Shown here: one piece after another, positions 16,259-24,051 of the stretch | How positions within the stretch are numbered: the first letter of the stretch is position 1 | How the letters are laid out: every line of letters begins with the position of its first letter | NCBI GenBank assembly: GCA_017505465.1 | Contig: JAFVPE010000030.1 | Location: forward strand, 62,001 to 126,000 | Length of the DNA: 64,000 nucleotides | Source of the DNA: Clostridia bacterium | GTDB lineage: Bacteria > Bacillota > Clostridia > Christensenellales > Borkfalkiaceae | Reading direction: 5' to 3' | The notes under the pieces: model-generated | Databases searched by the model: none | Told to the model about the DNA's origin: nothing | What the model saw: only the letters and a program-made list of their open reading frames with translations | Made by a program: the position numbers and the translations under genes

Positions 16259-17893
16259 ATGATGACGGAATTTGAAAGATGGCTTCAAAATGCGGACGAA
16301 GAGACCCAAGCGGAGCTTCTTTCCGTTGCGGACAACGCCAAGGAAGTAGAAGATAGATTTTACAAAGCTCTCTCGTTCGGTACGGGCGGACTTCGCGGAA
16401 TCATAGGGGCAGGTACGAATCGAATGAACGATTACACCGTCGGCAAAGCCACTTTGGGGCTTGCGGCGTACCTTCTCGAAACGGTGACGGACAGACGCGC
16501 GAGCATTGCAATCGCATACGATAGCAGAAACAAATCGGCGGAGTTTGCTTCGCTTGCGGCGAAGATTATGTCCGCAAAGGGGATCAAGGCGTATCTTTTT
16601 AGCGAGCTTACGCCCACCCCCGTGCTTTCGTTTGCCGTACGCTATTTGAACGCGGACGCAGGTATCGTCATTACGGCGAGCCACAACCCCAAGAAATACA
16701 ACGGCTATAAGGTGTACAATGCGCTTGGGTGCCAAATTACAGACGAGGCGGCAAAGCGTATTACGGAAAAGATTGACGGCTATGATTATTTCGATAAGTA
16801 CGAGCCGAACGAAAGCCTTGTCGAAGTGTTGGACGGTAGAGTAGAGCGTGCCTTTTTGGATGAAATCAAGAAATTCTCGCTTGCGAATATCCAATCGGAA
16901 AACGCACCGAAAATCGTCTATTCGCCCTTGCACGGCACGGGTAGAAAATACGTACAAAACATCTTGAAGGAAATCGGCGTCACCGATTTGCATACGGTCA
17001 AGGAGCAGGAGCTGCCCGACGGCAATTTCACGACCTGCCCGTATCCCAATCCCGAAGAAAAAGCAGCGTTGACGCTTGCGCTCCGCGATGCGGAAGAATT
17101 GCAGCCCGACCTTGTTATGGCAACCGATCCCGACGCGGATAGAATCGGTATTGCGGTGCAGGACAACGACGGTAAATACGTGCTTTTGAACGGCAATGAA
17201 ACGGGGAGCATTTTGCTTTACTATCTCTTCAATAGAAAGGTAGAGCTCGGCGTGCTCGGCAAGAATCCCACCGTTATCAAGACGATTGTTACGACGGATA
17301 TCGTATTCGATATTGCACAAGAATTTGGTGCGGAAGTCAAGGAGGTTTTGACCGGCTTTAAGTACATCGGCGAAGCCCTTGAAACTACGGAAAACTACGT
17401 GCTTGGCTTGGAAGAGAGCTACGGCTATCTCGTTGGTACGCATGCGCGTGATAAGGATGCCGTTTCTGCGGCGATGATGATCGCGGAAGCTTGCGCATAC
17501 TTCAAGGGGCAAGGCAAATCGCTCTACAACGTGCTTTGCGAAATTTACGCAAAATACGGTGCGTATAGAACGGATTTGCAGTCCATTTCCTTGCCGGGGA
17601 AAGACGGTATGGAAAAGATGAAGGAAATGCTTGCGGCGATTCGCGCGGACAGCGAAAAATCCTTTGACGGGCAAAAATTGACGTTTGCGGACTTCTCGCA
17701 AGGGTTGTTCGGCTTGCCCAAGAGTGACGTTTTGCGTTTCCAAAACAAGGATTATCGAATTATTATTCGTCCGAGCGGAACCGAACCCAAGATGAAGATT
17801 TACTTGCAGGTAAGGGGAACGGACGGCGCGGATGCGGAAAAGAAACTGCAAGCGGTTTCTTCCTTCGTAAAAGCGGAAATTTTGAAAATGTAA
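16259..17893 (+). CDS. Phosphohexomutase (phosphoglucomutase/phosphomannomutase family)
   Basis: Members move a phosphate between C1 and C6 of hexoses. The 544-residue protein has the opening FGTGGLRGIIGAGTNRMN, the active-site phosphoserine loop TASHNPKKYNGYKVY, the metal loop DPDADRIG, the sugar-specificity loop GLEESYGYL and the phosphate-binding end RPSGTEPKMKIYL. It is therefore complete and probably active. In this operon it could convert the sugar 1-phosphate made by the GH94 phosphorylase into the 6-phosphate used by NagA, or serve general glucose-1-phosphate metabolism. GGAG lies 9 nt from the chosen ATG; a second ATG follows directly. Confidence 0.92.
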   Translation: MMTEFERWLQNADEETQAELLSVADNAKEVEDRFYKALSFGTGGLRGIIGAGTNRMNDYTVGKATLGLAAYLLETVTDRRASIAIAYDSRNKSAEFASLAAKIMSAKGIKAYLFSELTPTPVLSFAVRYLNADAGIVITASHNPKKYNGYKVYNALGCQITDEAAKRITEKIDGYDYFDKYEPNESLVEVLDGRVERAFLDEIKKFSLANIQSENAPKIVYSPLHGTGRKYVQNILKEIGVTDLHTVKEQELPDGNFTTCPYPNPEEKAALTLALRDAEELQPDLVMATDPDADRIGIAVQDNDGKYVLLNGNETGSILLYYLFNRKVELGVLGKNPTVIKTIVTTDIVFDIAQEFGAEVKEVLTGFKYIGEALETTENYVLGLEESYGYLVGTHARDKDAVSAAMMIAEACAYFKGQGKSLYNVLCEIYAKYGAYRTDLQSISLPGKDGMEKMKEMLAAIRADSEKSFDGQKLTFADFSQGLFGLPKSDVLRFQNKDYRIIIRPSGTEPKMKIYLQVRGTDGADAEKKLQAVSSFVKAEILKM

Positions 17894-17899
17894 TAGGAC

Positions 17900-17934
17900 G
17901 CGCCGCGGCGAAAAGCCGCGGCGCATATTTTTTT
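17900..17934 (+). terminator. Intrinsic terminator of saccharide operon 2
   Basis: A perfect 10-bp GC-rich stem (17900-17909 with 17915-17924), a 5-nt loop and a T-rich tail. It ends only about 22 nt before the spoVAE start codon. Confidence 0.95.
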
Positions 17935-17956
17935 GTCAATTCCGCAAAATAAAGGT

Positions 17957-18340
17957 ATGTTCGAACAATATTTTGAGATATTTTTAGATTTTTTGAAGGC
18001 ATTTGCCGTCGGTGGGGCAATTTGTATGATCGCGCAAATCGTCATCAATTACACCGACTTGACCGCAGGCAAGATACTCGTGATGTTTATGCTTATCGGC
18101 GTGGTTTTACAAGGCTTGGGATTGTATCAATACCTTGTAGACTTCGCAGGGGCAGGCGCAACTGTGCCCATTTCGGGCTTTGGCTACCTGCTTGCCAACG
18201 GTGCGATTAAGGGGGCGCAAAAGGGCTTTTTCGGGGCATTTACGGGTGCATTATCCGCGGCGAGCGCAGGCATTTCCGCCGCCGTTATCTTTTCGTTTAT
18301 TATGGCGATGATCTTCAAATCACGTACCAAGAAAAATTGA
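17957..18340 (+). CDS. spoVAE: Stage V sporulation protein AE
   Basis: This is the SpoVAE (SpoVAEB-type) membrane subunit of the dipicolinate channel. From the ATG at 17957 (AAAGG 1 nt upstream, weak) it has 127 residues, close to the usual 116, with FLKAFAVGGAICMIAQ, a second hydrophobic segment, the family loop GAGATVPISGFGYLLANGAIKG shared in pattern with SpoVAC, and a fourth hydrophobic segment. An upstream alternative start at 17933 lies within the terminator T-run and is unlikely. It stands alone, 14 kb from spoVAC-spoVAD. It has no clear own promoter, since the terminator of the preceding operon abuts it. Confidence 0.93.
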   Translation: MFEQYFEIFLDFLKAFAVGGAICMIAQIVINYTDLTAGKILVMFMLIGVVLQGLGLYQYLVDFAGAGATVPISGFGYLLANGAIKGAQKGFFGAFTGALSAASAGISAAVIFSFIMAMIFKSRTKKN

Positions 18341-18365
18341 TGCAAACGGTTTGACGGTTGTATTT

Positions 18366-19067
18366 TTACGGCGAAAGCTGCATTTTTCCGCCGAAGATGT
18401 CCGATTGTAGATAGGTGTCGGGAACTTTACCGATGACGATCGATTCCCCTACAAGCACGTCCGTCGTGACGGCGAAATTTTCCGTTTTTGACGGCATAAC
18501 GATGCTAATATCCGCAATCACGTTCAAGTAAATGGAATGCTTCGTTTGGTTGATTCCTACGCTTTCAAAGGTGGAAGAAAATCCGCAAGCCACGCTGCTT
18601 ACGGGAATGATACGGAAATAGATGTTCGGGCCTAACCCTGCGAAGGCTTCGATACCCGTCAATGCCCCAAGCGGCACGGGAATCCCGTTCAAGCTCAAAT
18701 TTTTGAGATTGGATTGGGAAATAGACGCCGTATCGCGCGCAATTTTATTGATTTTTAAGGCGTTTGCGCTCACCGCCGTAATCTCGCCCGTTTCGTTGCG
18801 TGTAATCGTTACAAGGTCTTCATAGCGCATTTCGTCGCTTAACGTATAGTAGACTGCGTCGTTGACGGCGACGGTGGTGCAGGAACGCATCGTCGCTTCG
18901 CTAATTTCAAGCAATACGCGCGTGACGTTCCGTTGAAAATAGACGGCGAGCGCGATAACAAGCGCAACAAAAGCGAGTAAAACCGCAAGTATTTTCCACT
19001 TGCGGTTTTTCTTTTTGCGTGTCCTATTTTTATATTTTGGGATATCGTATTCGGTAAATCTCGTCAT
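18366..19067 (-). CDS. yunB: Sporulation protein YunB
   Basis: YunB is needed for proper spore formation in Bacillus; its biochemical role is not established. The 233-residue protein has a basic N-terminus, one membrane anchor (about 26-44, ILAVLLAFVALVIALAVYF) and an outside domain with NVTRVLLEISEATMRSCTTVAVNDAV, GIPVPLGALTGI and the hallmark GINQTKHSIYLNV. Its ATG overlaps the murG stop codon by 4 nt, so the two are translationally coupled. Convergent with spoVAE across 25 nt. Confidence 0.93.
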   Translation of the reverse strand: MTRFTEYDIPKYKNRTRKKKNRKWKILAVLLAFVALVIALAVYFQRNVTRVLLEISEATMRSCTTVAVNDAVYYTLSDEMRYEDLVTITRNETGEITAVSANALKINKIARDTASISQSNLKNLSLNGIPVPLGALTGIEAFAGLGPNIYFRIIPVSSVACGFSSTFESVGINQTKHSIYLNVIADISIVMPSKTENFAVTTDVLVGESIVIGKVPDTYLQSDIFGGKMQLSP

Positions 19068-20116
19068 TTTTTGAGATATTGGCGGAGCACCCTTAAAATA
19101 TTTTCGTTGCCGTAGGCAAGGTTTTGTTCGGTAAGATTGGCGTGGAGCTGTTCGTCCGCAAAGGTGTGTTCTATAAATTGCGGCAGGGAGTCAAGCTGAC
19201 TTTGGGGAAGTATATTGCAAAGCCCCTTGCGGTGGAAATACTCCGCATTTTGCTTTTGATCTCCACGGGTTTGCCCTTCCAAAGGGACGAGTAGAGCCGC
19301 CTTTTTGAGCGCAAGAAGCTCGAATATCGTCCCTGCGCCTGCGCGGGATAAAACCACGTCTGCACAAGCGTATGCCATACCCATGTCCGTGATGAATTCC
19401 GTTTGACGGTAGTTTTTTACCTTGTTTTGAACAAGATTTCCCTTACCGACAACGTGCAGGACAAAATAGCGCTCCGTCAACGTTTTCAAATGTTTTTTCA
19501 CTGCGTCGTTGATGGACTTACTGCCGCTTCCGCCGCCGAATACGAGCAGTACCTTTGCGGAAAGGGGTATATCCATCGCCTTTCTCGCTTCCGTTTTGGT
19601 ATATGAAAGCAAGCTCTTGCGCAAGGGCGCGCCGCTATATTTGCCGTTGGGTACGGTATCCGCCGTTTCGGGGAAGGACGTGAAGAGATACTCGCACTTT
19701 CTCGCCGTCAAGCGGTTGGAAAGCCCAACGGAAAAATCACTCTCGTGCGCAAAGCAAGGAATTTTCAACTTCCGTGCGGCAAAAATGACGGGCAGAGCGA
19801 CGTAACCGCCCTTGGAAAACACCACGTCGGGGGCAAAGGTTTTTAAGCCTTGCTCCGCTTGCTTCACCGCTTTGATAAAGGCGAAAGGAATTTTGACGTT
19901 GTTCTTTAAACCCTTCCAACCGCCGCCTCGCACGAGCTTTGGACACCGCAAGGTGTAATAGGGGATTTTTCGTTCTCCGACGATGCTTTTTTCAATGCCG
20001 TCCGTGCCCATATAACAAACGTCCGCTTCGCCCGTAGAAAGTAGCTCTTCCATCAATGCAATATTGGGGATTACGTGCCCTGCAGAGCCGCCCCCCGTAA
20101 ACAAAATTTTCTTCAT
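19064..20116 (-). CDS. murG: Undecaprenyl-PP-MurNAc-pentapeptide N-acetylglucosaminyltransferase
   Basis: MurG adds GlcNAc to lipid I to make lipid II at the inner face of the membrane. From the ATG at 20116 the protein has 350 residues. It starts with the glycine loop KKILFTGGGSAGHVIPN and contains VFSKGGYVALPV, AHESDFSVGLSNR, LVFGGGSGSKSIND and SRAGAGTIFELLALKKAALLVP, all typical of the clostridial GT28 branch. The longer open frame reaching 20200 is rejected because it runs back through the terminator of the upstream gene. There is no Shine-Dalgarno site; a TATAAT box lies 6 nt from the ATG. Pairing with yunB suggests use in sporulation as well as growth. Confidence 0.93.
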   Translation of the reverse strand: MKKILFTGGGSAGHVIPNIALMEELLSTGEADVCYMGTDGIEKSIVGERKIPYYTLRCPKLVRGGGWKGLKNNVKIPFAFIKAVKQAEQGLKTFAPDVVFSKGGYVALPVIFAARKLKIPCFAHESDFSVGLSNRLTARKCEYLFTSFPETADTVPNGKYSGAPLRKSLLSYTKTEARKAMDIPLSAKVLLVFGGGSGSKSINDAVKKHLKTLTERYFVLHVVGKGNLVQNKVKNYRQTEFITDMGMAYACADVVLSRAGAGTIFELLALKKAALLVPLEGQTRGDQKQNAEYFHRKGLCNILPQSQLDSLPQFIEHTFADEQLHANLTEQNLAYGNENILRVLRQYLKK

Positions 20117-20122
20117 AGTATT

Positions 20123-20128
20123 ATTATA
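20123..20128 (-). promoter_or_regulatory. -10 box immediately upstream of murG (predicted leaderless start)
   Basis: TATAAT on the minus strand ends 6 nt before the murG ATG. The -35 region at 17-nt spacing reads GAATAC and is poor, so an alternative sigma factor or low activity is possible. Confidence 0.45.
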
Positions 20129-20154
20129 GACGGTGGACAAGTCGGGTATTCCAT

Positions 20155-20184
20155 AAAAAAACTCCCTCTTATCAAAAGAGGGAG
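20155..20184 (-). terminator. Intrinsic terminator of the WYL regulator gene
   Basis: A 9-bp stem (CTCCCTCTT with AAGAGGGAG) overlaps the stop codon of the regulator and is followed on the minus strand by a T-run. Confidence 0.9.
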
Positions 20185-20825
20185 AAATCATTCTTTTCAA
20201 AGGGGCGTTTGTGGAAGGTTTGTTCCGTTTTCAATACGGAACGGATTTCCTTGATAGGGAAAATAGCGAAGTCGCGCTTTAAGTGACAAAAGGCGAAAAG
20301 TTGCCACTCGCCGTCACGCAAAAGCAGGGTATGCGGCTCGATTCTTCGAACCGTTTTTTTCTCGCTTATAAGGGTGATTTCAAGCACCGTTTTGCTTTTT
20401 AGCGCGTCTTGAATGGGCGAAAGCACGCCGCGGCTTTCCTTGGGGGAATCCAAGATGAAAATATCCCCAACGTCCCCCGTAAATGCGGTGTCAAGCTTCT
20501 CTTTTTTAAGAGTGGCGGAGAGCTTTCTCTTGGCGCTTAAAAACCGCTCGTCGGCGGTCTGCGCATAGGTGAGGGCAAGCGCTTCCACCGTCGCTTGGTA
20601 TTCCGTTTCCGTCAAAAAACCGACGGGGAGCTTGTAGCTATCCGCAAGGCAAATGCCGCCGTTTCTGCCCCGCTTTACAAAGACGGGAACGTGCTCGGAT
20701 AAAAGCTCTACGTAGCGATACACCGTTCGTGGGGAGATTTCGTATTTTTCCGAAAGATAGCTCGCCGTTAGCCTGCGCTTTTGCAAAAGCTCGAATAAAA
20801 TTGCCAAAAGTGTTTTAAATTTCAT
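20172..20825 (-). CDS. HTH-WYL domain transcriptional regulator
   Basis: From the ATG at 20825 the protein has 217 residues. The N-terminal helix-turn-helix (LLQKRRLTASYLSEKYEISPRTVYRYVE, about 12-39) is of the HTH_11 type. The rest resembles a WYL domain, with KTVLEITLISEKKTVRRIEPHTLLLRDGEWQLFAFC. WYL regulators sense small ligands or nucleic-acid species and act as repressors or activators. The target cannot be named; divergent tyrS and the downstream murG are neighbours. The ATG has no Shine-Dalgarno site and is placed 6 nt after a consensus -10 box, so the mRNA is predicted to be leaderless. Confidence 0.85.
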   Translation of the reverse strand: MKFKTLLAILFELLQKRRLTASYLSEKYEISPRTVYRYVELLSEHVPVFVKRGRNGGICLADSYKLPVGFLTETEYQATVEALALTYAQTADERFLSAKRKLSATLKKEKLDTAFTGDVGDIFILDSPKESRGVLSPIQDALKSKTVLEITLISEKKTVRRIEPHTLLLRDGEWQLFAFCHLKRDFAIFPIKEIRSVLKTEQTFHKRPFEKNDFSLF

Positions 20826-20831
20826 AGGGAA

Positions 20832-20860
20832 ATTATAGCATACTTGCCGTGAAATGTCAA
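20832..20860 (-). promoter_or_regulatory. Consensus sigma-A promoter giving a leaderless WYL-regulator mRNA
   Basis: On the minus strand: TTGACA (20860-20855), 17 nt, extended TGC-TATAAT (20837-20832), then 6 nt to the ATG. Initiation about 7 nt after the -10 box would fall on the A of the start codon. Confidence 0.85.
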
Positions 20861-20897
20861 GTTTTGGGAAGAATATGGGGAAGGTTGGGCAAAACGC

Positions 20898-20926
20898 TTG
20901 ACAATTCATGCGGAAAAGTGTACATT
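20898..20926 (+). promoter_or_regulatory. Sigma-A promoter of tyrS
   Basis: TTGACA (20898-20903), 17 nt, TACATT (20921-20926). The leader is only about 30 nt, so no T-box riboswitch precedes this aminoacyl-tRNA synthetase gene. Confidence 0.75.
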
Positions 20927-20961
20927 TATTGTATTGACTTTGTCAAAAAGGAGATTTACAC

Positions 20962-22155
20962 ATGGCTAACGTAATGGATACGCTTCGCGCAAGAGGCTTC
21001 GTAAAACAGACGGTATTTGAAGAAGAACTGTACGAAAAGCTCGGCAAGGAAAGCGTGCCTTTCTATATCGGCTTCGACCCCACGGCGGATTCCTTGCACG
21101 TAGGGCACTTTATGCAGCTCATCGCAATGCACCACATGCAACAGGCAGGACATAAGCCCATCATTTTGATCGGCGGCGGTACGGCGATGGTAGGCGATCC
21201 TTCGGGCAGAACGGATATGCGTTCGATGATGACGAAGGAAACGATTCGTCACAACGTGGAATGCTTCAAAAAGCAAATGTCCCGTTTTATCGATTTCGAG
21301 GGCGAAAACGCGGCAATTGTCGTAGACAACGGCGATTGGTTGCTCGACTTGAACTATATCGATTTCTTGCGTGAAATCGGCGCACATTTCTCGGTGAACA
21401 CGATGCTTCGCGCGGAATGCTTCAAACAGCGTTTGGAAAGAGGGCTTTCCTTCCTTGAATTCAACTATATGTTGATGCAGGGGTACGATTTCCTTGTGCT
21501 TTATAGAAAGTACGGCTGTCAACTTGAGCTTGGCGGCGACAATCAATGGAGTAACATTCTCGCAGGCGCAAACTTGATTCGCGTCAAGGAACAAAAGCCC
21601 GCTTATGCAATGACTTTTACCTTACTCACGACGTCGGACGGCAAGAAGATGGGCAAGACGGCAAAGGGTGCGGTTTGGCTTGACGAAAACAAGACGACGC
21701 CTTATGAATTCTATCAATATTGGCGCAATATTGCGGACGAGGACGTGGAAAAGTGCATGAAATTGCTCACGTTCTTGCCTTTGGAACAAATTCAGGAGCT
21801 TTGCGCACACAAGGACGAGCGTATCAACCACGCAAAGGAAGTGCTTGCGTACGAGCTTACGAAGGAAGTACACGGCGAAGAGAAGGCAAACCTTGCGCAA
21901 AGCCAAGCAAAGGCGGCGTTTGGCGGTGCGGATGCGGAGCTTTTGACGAAGGAAGTGTCGGGTGTTGCGACGGTGGTAGCGGCGATGGTAGCGGCAGGCG
22001 TTGCGAAGTCCAACGGCGAAGCAAGACGCTTGATCGAACAAGGGGGCGTTTCCGTAGATGATACGAAGGTAACGGACGTGAATATGCCTATCCCTGCAAA
22101 CGAATTCGTTTTGCATAAGGGTAAAAAGGTACACCTTAAAATCGTAGTAAAATAA
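20962..22155 (+). CDS. tyrS: Tyrosyl-tRNA synthetase
   Basis: TyrS charges tRNA-Tyr. The 397-residue class I enzyme has the HIGH-type motif in [10 protein letters not shown] (about 47-56), [10 protein letters not shown], the tyrosine-binding region [11 protein letters not shown] and GGDNQWSN, the KMSKS-type motif as KKMGKT, and a C-terminal S4 RNA-binding domain ([16 protein letters not shown]). This is the shorter, TyrRZ-like bacterial form judging by the region before the S4 domain; that assignment is tentative. The RBS AAGGAG lies 9 nt before the ATG. The gene is monocistronic between a promoter and a terminator. Confidence 0.96.
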   Translation: MANVMDTLRARGFVKQTVFEEELYEKLGKESVPFYIGFDPTADSLHVGHFMQLIAMHHMQQAGHKPIILIGGGTAMVGDPSGRTDMRSMMTKETIRHNVECFKKQMSRFIDFEGENAAIVVDNGDWLLDLNYIDFLREIGAHFSVNTMLRAECFKQRLERGLSFLEFNYMLMQGYDFLVLYRKYGCQLELGGDNQWSNILAGANLIRVKEQKPAYAMTFTLLTTSDGKKMGKTAKGAVWLDENKTTPYEFYQYWRNIADEDVEKCMKLLTFLPLEQIQELCAHKDERINHAKEVLAYELTKEVHGEEKANLAQSQAKAAFGGADAELLTKEVSGVATVVAAMVAAGVAKSNGEARRLIEQGGVSVDDTKVTDVNMPIPANEFVLHKGKKVHLKIVVK

Positions 22156-22160
22156 AGAAA

Positions 22161-22190
22161 AAAAGGACGGAATAACGCCGTCCTTTTTTA
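22161..22190 (+). terminator. Intrinsic terminator of tyrS
   Basis: A 10-bp stem AAAAGGACGG with CCGTCCTTTT, a 7-nt loop and a T-run. Confidence 0.93.
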
Positions 22191-22201
22191 AATAAGGACA
22201 A

Positions 22202-22834
22202 ATGGAAAAATCGGTAAGGACGGTATTTGGCCGTCACGAGAGTGAAAAAATAATAGAAAGGTCCCGATTTTTGACCTACTCCGCGCACGTGGAAAGCGAG
22301 GAGGAGGCACGGGCGTTCGTGGCAGAGATTCGCTCCAAGCACTCGCTTGCCACGCACGTTTGTTATGCTTTTATTTCCGACAAGACAGGGAACTTACAAC
22401 GCTTTTCCGACGACGGCGAGCCGCAGGGCACGGCAGGCGTTCCCATTTTAGAAGTGCTCAAATCCAAAAAGCTCTTTGAAACGGCGGTGGCGGTCGTGCG
22501 CTATTTCGGTGGTATCAAGCTTGGTGCAGGGGGGCTTGTCCGCGCCTATTCTTCGTCGGCGGCAGAAAATCTCGACGGGGCGGATATTCGCATTCTTGAA
22601 ATGTGTCGAGAGTATCTCATCGAGGTCGATTATACGGGTATCGACGGGGTGCAAAAATACCTTTCAACGCATCCCTGCTCCCTTCTTTCCACCGATTACG
22701 GTGAAAAAGTGTGCTTCAATATCGCCGTAAAAAAGGTGGAAGCGGAAGCTTTCGTTAGTGAACTTGTGGATTACATGCAAGGCAGAGTGGAAATAGAATC
22801 GGGAGAGGAATATTACGCTCCTTTTAAAGAATAA
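22202..22834 (+). CDS. YigZ/IMPACT family protein (UPF0029)
   Basis: The 210 residues carry the UPF0029 signature: GEPQGTAGVPILEVL followed by VAVVRYFGGIKLGAGGLVRAYSS (split here as two blocks), with a C-terminal ferredoxin-like domain (DUF1949). Relatives are the eukaryotic GCN2 regulator IMPACT and bacterial YigZ/YvyE; the bacterial function is poorly defined. The gene starts just 11 nt after the tyrS terminator and has only a weak ribosome site (AAGGA), with no clear own promoter, so expression may depend on readthrough. It ends in its own terminator. Confidence 0.92.
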   Translation: MEKSVRTVFGRHESEKIIERSRFLTYSAHVESEEEARAFVAEIRSKHSLATHVCYAFISDKTGNLQRFSDDGEPQGTAGVPILEVLKSKKLFETAVAVVRYFGGIKLGAGGLVRAYSSSAAENLDGADIRILEMCREYLIEVDYTGIDGVQKYLSTHPCSLLSTDYGEKVCFNIAVKKVEAEAFVSELVDYMQGRVEIESGEEYYAPFKE

Positions 22835-22859
22835 AAGCTCCAAGAAGGGGGGCTTTTTT
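22833..22859 (+). terminator. Intrinsic terminator of the IMPACT-family gene
   Basis: AAAAGCTCC pairs with GGGGCTTTT (one G-T pair) and a T-run follows. The stem begins at the stop codon. Confidence 0.8.
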
Positions 22860-22870
22860 CTTTTCAACTG

Positions 22871-22900
22871 TTGATAACGTGGGAAAAGGTGTGATACAAT
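22871..22900 (+). promoter_or_regulatory. Sigma-A promoter of the aldo/keto reductase gene
   Basis: TTGATA (22871-22876), 18 nt, extended TGA-TACAAT (22895-22900). Confidence 0.75.
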
Positions 22901-22928
22901 AATATGAGAACGTAAAGGGGGAACTCTT

Positions 22929-23855
22929 ATGAAATACTGTAATCTTGGTGATATTCGCGCGTCGGCAATCGTGATGGGCTGTATGCGTATCGCGGACAAG
23001 CCTTTGGAACAGACGGAAAAAACCATGGTCACGGCAATGGGTACGGGCGTGAATATGTTCGACCTTGCGGACGTGTACGGGGCAGGGGATTGCGAACGCA
23101 TCTTCGGCGTTGCCATTCGCGACCTTGGCGTAGCGCGCAAGGACTATATTTTGCAAACGAAATGCGGTATCCGCAAGGAAGCAGATGGCTCGATTACCCG
23201 TTTCGACTTTTCCAAGGATTATATCATTGCTTCCGCAGAAGCGAGTCTTCGTAGGCTTAACACCGAATATATCGACGTCTTGCTTTTGCACCGTCCCGAT
23301 ACGCTCGTAGAAACGGACGAAGTGGCGGAAGCTTTCTTGCAGCTTCGTGTGGCAGGTAAGGTGCGCGCATTCGGCGTGAGCAACTTTTCCGCAATGCAAA
23401 TGAGGCTTTTCCGCTCGGCGGGTATTGAAATCGTTGCAAATCAAATGCAGTTTTCGCTTGGACACACTGCGCCTATCGACGCAGGCTTCAACGTCAATAT
23501 GTACAAGAATGAAAGCGTCACCCGTGCGGGGGACGCGATGGAATATGCACGCCTTCGCGGCATTCCTTTGCAGGCTTGGTCGCCTTTGCAGTACGGCTTC
23601 TTTGACGGCGTGTTTATCGGGAATGAAAAATTCCCCAAGCTCAATGCAGAGCTCAACCGCTTGGCAGAAAAATACGAAGTATCGCCCACGGCAATTGCAT
23701 TTGCGTGGATTTTGCGCCACCCTGCGTTCAAGCAGGCGGTAACGGGTACGAGCGATCCCGAACACATGAAAGAAATTTGCGCGGCAGGGGAATTGGAGCT
23801 CACGAGAGAAGAGTGGTATTCTCTCTACCTTTCTACGGGTAAAGTGTTGCCGTAA
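22929..23855 (+). CDS. Aldo/keto reductase
   Basis: This 308-residue TIM-barrel NAD(P)H oxidoreductase resembles the YdhF-type family. Visible features are GCMRIADKPLE at the start, the catalytic Asp and Tyr in FDLADVYGAG, the Lys in LQTKCGIRKE, the His region LLLHRPDTLV, GVSNFSAMQM, and the cofactor-binding end VTGTSDPEHMKE. Substrates of this group are varied small carbonyls, so no reaction is named. The RBS is AAAGGGGG. The gene is transcribed alone from its own promoter; no clear terminator is seen after it. Confidence 0.93.
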   Translation: MKYCNLGDIRASAIVMGCMRIADKPLEQTEKTMVTAMGTGVNMFDLADVYGAGDCERIFGVAIRDLGVARKDYILQTKCGIRKEADGSITRFDFSKDYIIASAEASLRRLNTEYIDVLLLHRPDTLVETDEVAEAFLQLRVAGKVRAFGVSNFSAMQMRLFRSAGIEIVANQMQFSLGHTAPIDAGFNVNMYKNESVTRAGDAMEYARLRGIPLQAWSPLQYGFFDGVFIGNEKFPKLNAELNRLAEKYEVSPTAIAFAWILRHPAFKQAVTGTSDPEHMKEICAAGELELTREEWYSLYLSTGKVLP

Positions 23856-23931
23856 GCAAAGCTTGTAGGACGCTTCGAAAAGTCATAAAAGCATAGAAAA
23901 TGGACAAAAAAGGCGAAAATATTGGAAAGTA

Positions 23932-23946
23932 TGTACAAAGTGTACA
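23932..23946 (+). promoter_or_regulatory. Double TGTACA palindrome upstream of the sugar-ABC ATPase gene
   Basis: Two TGTACA hexamers, each its own palindrome, are separated by AAG and lie about 35 nt before the -35 box. This is a possible binding site for an unknown regulator. Confidence 0.3.
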
Positions 23947-23977
23947 ATTCAAAGGGGCAATTTTGTGCTTTTTTCCA

Positions 23978-24006
23978 TTGTAATTTTTCTTGAAATATAG
24001 TAAAAT
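23978..24006 (+). promoter_or_regulatory. Candidate sigma-A promoter of the sugar-ABC ATPase gene
   Basis: TTGTAA (23978-23983), 17 nt, TAAAAT (24001-24006). Confidence 0.6.
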
Positions 24007-24051
24007 ATTAGTAATGAATAAAATGGTTTAATCCATTAGGAGGAAAATATT

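Noticed and set aside
20117-20200. Longer N-terminus for murG
   Set aside because: It would cross the terminator and end of the upstream regulator gene; MurG proteins begin at the KKILFTGGG strand.
20898-20961. T-box riboswitch for tyrS (and trpS)
   Set aside because: The tyrS leader is only about 30 nt, and no T-box sequence or specifier stem is seen before either gene.
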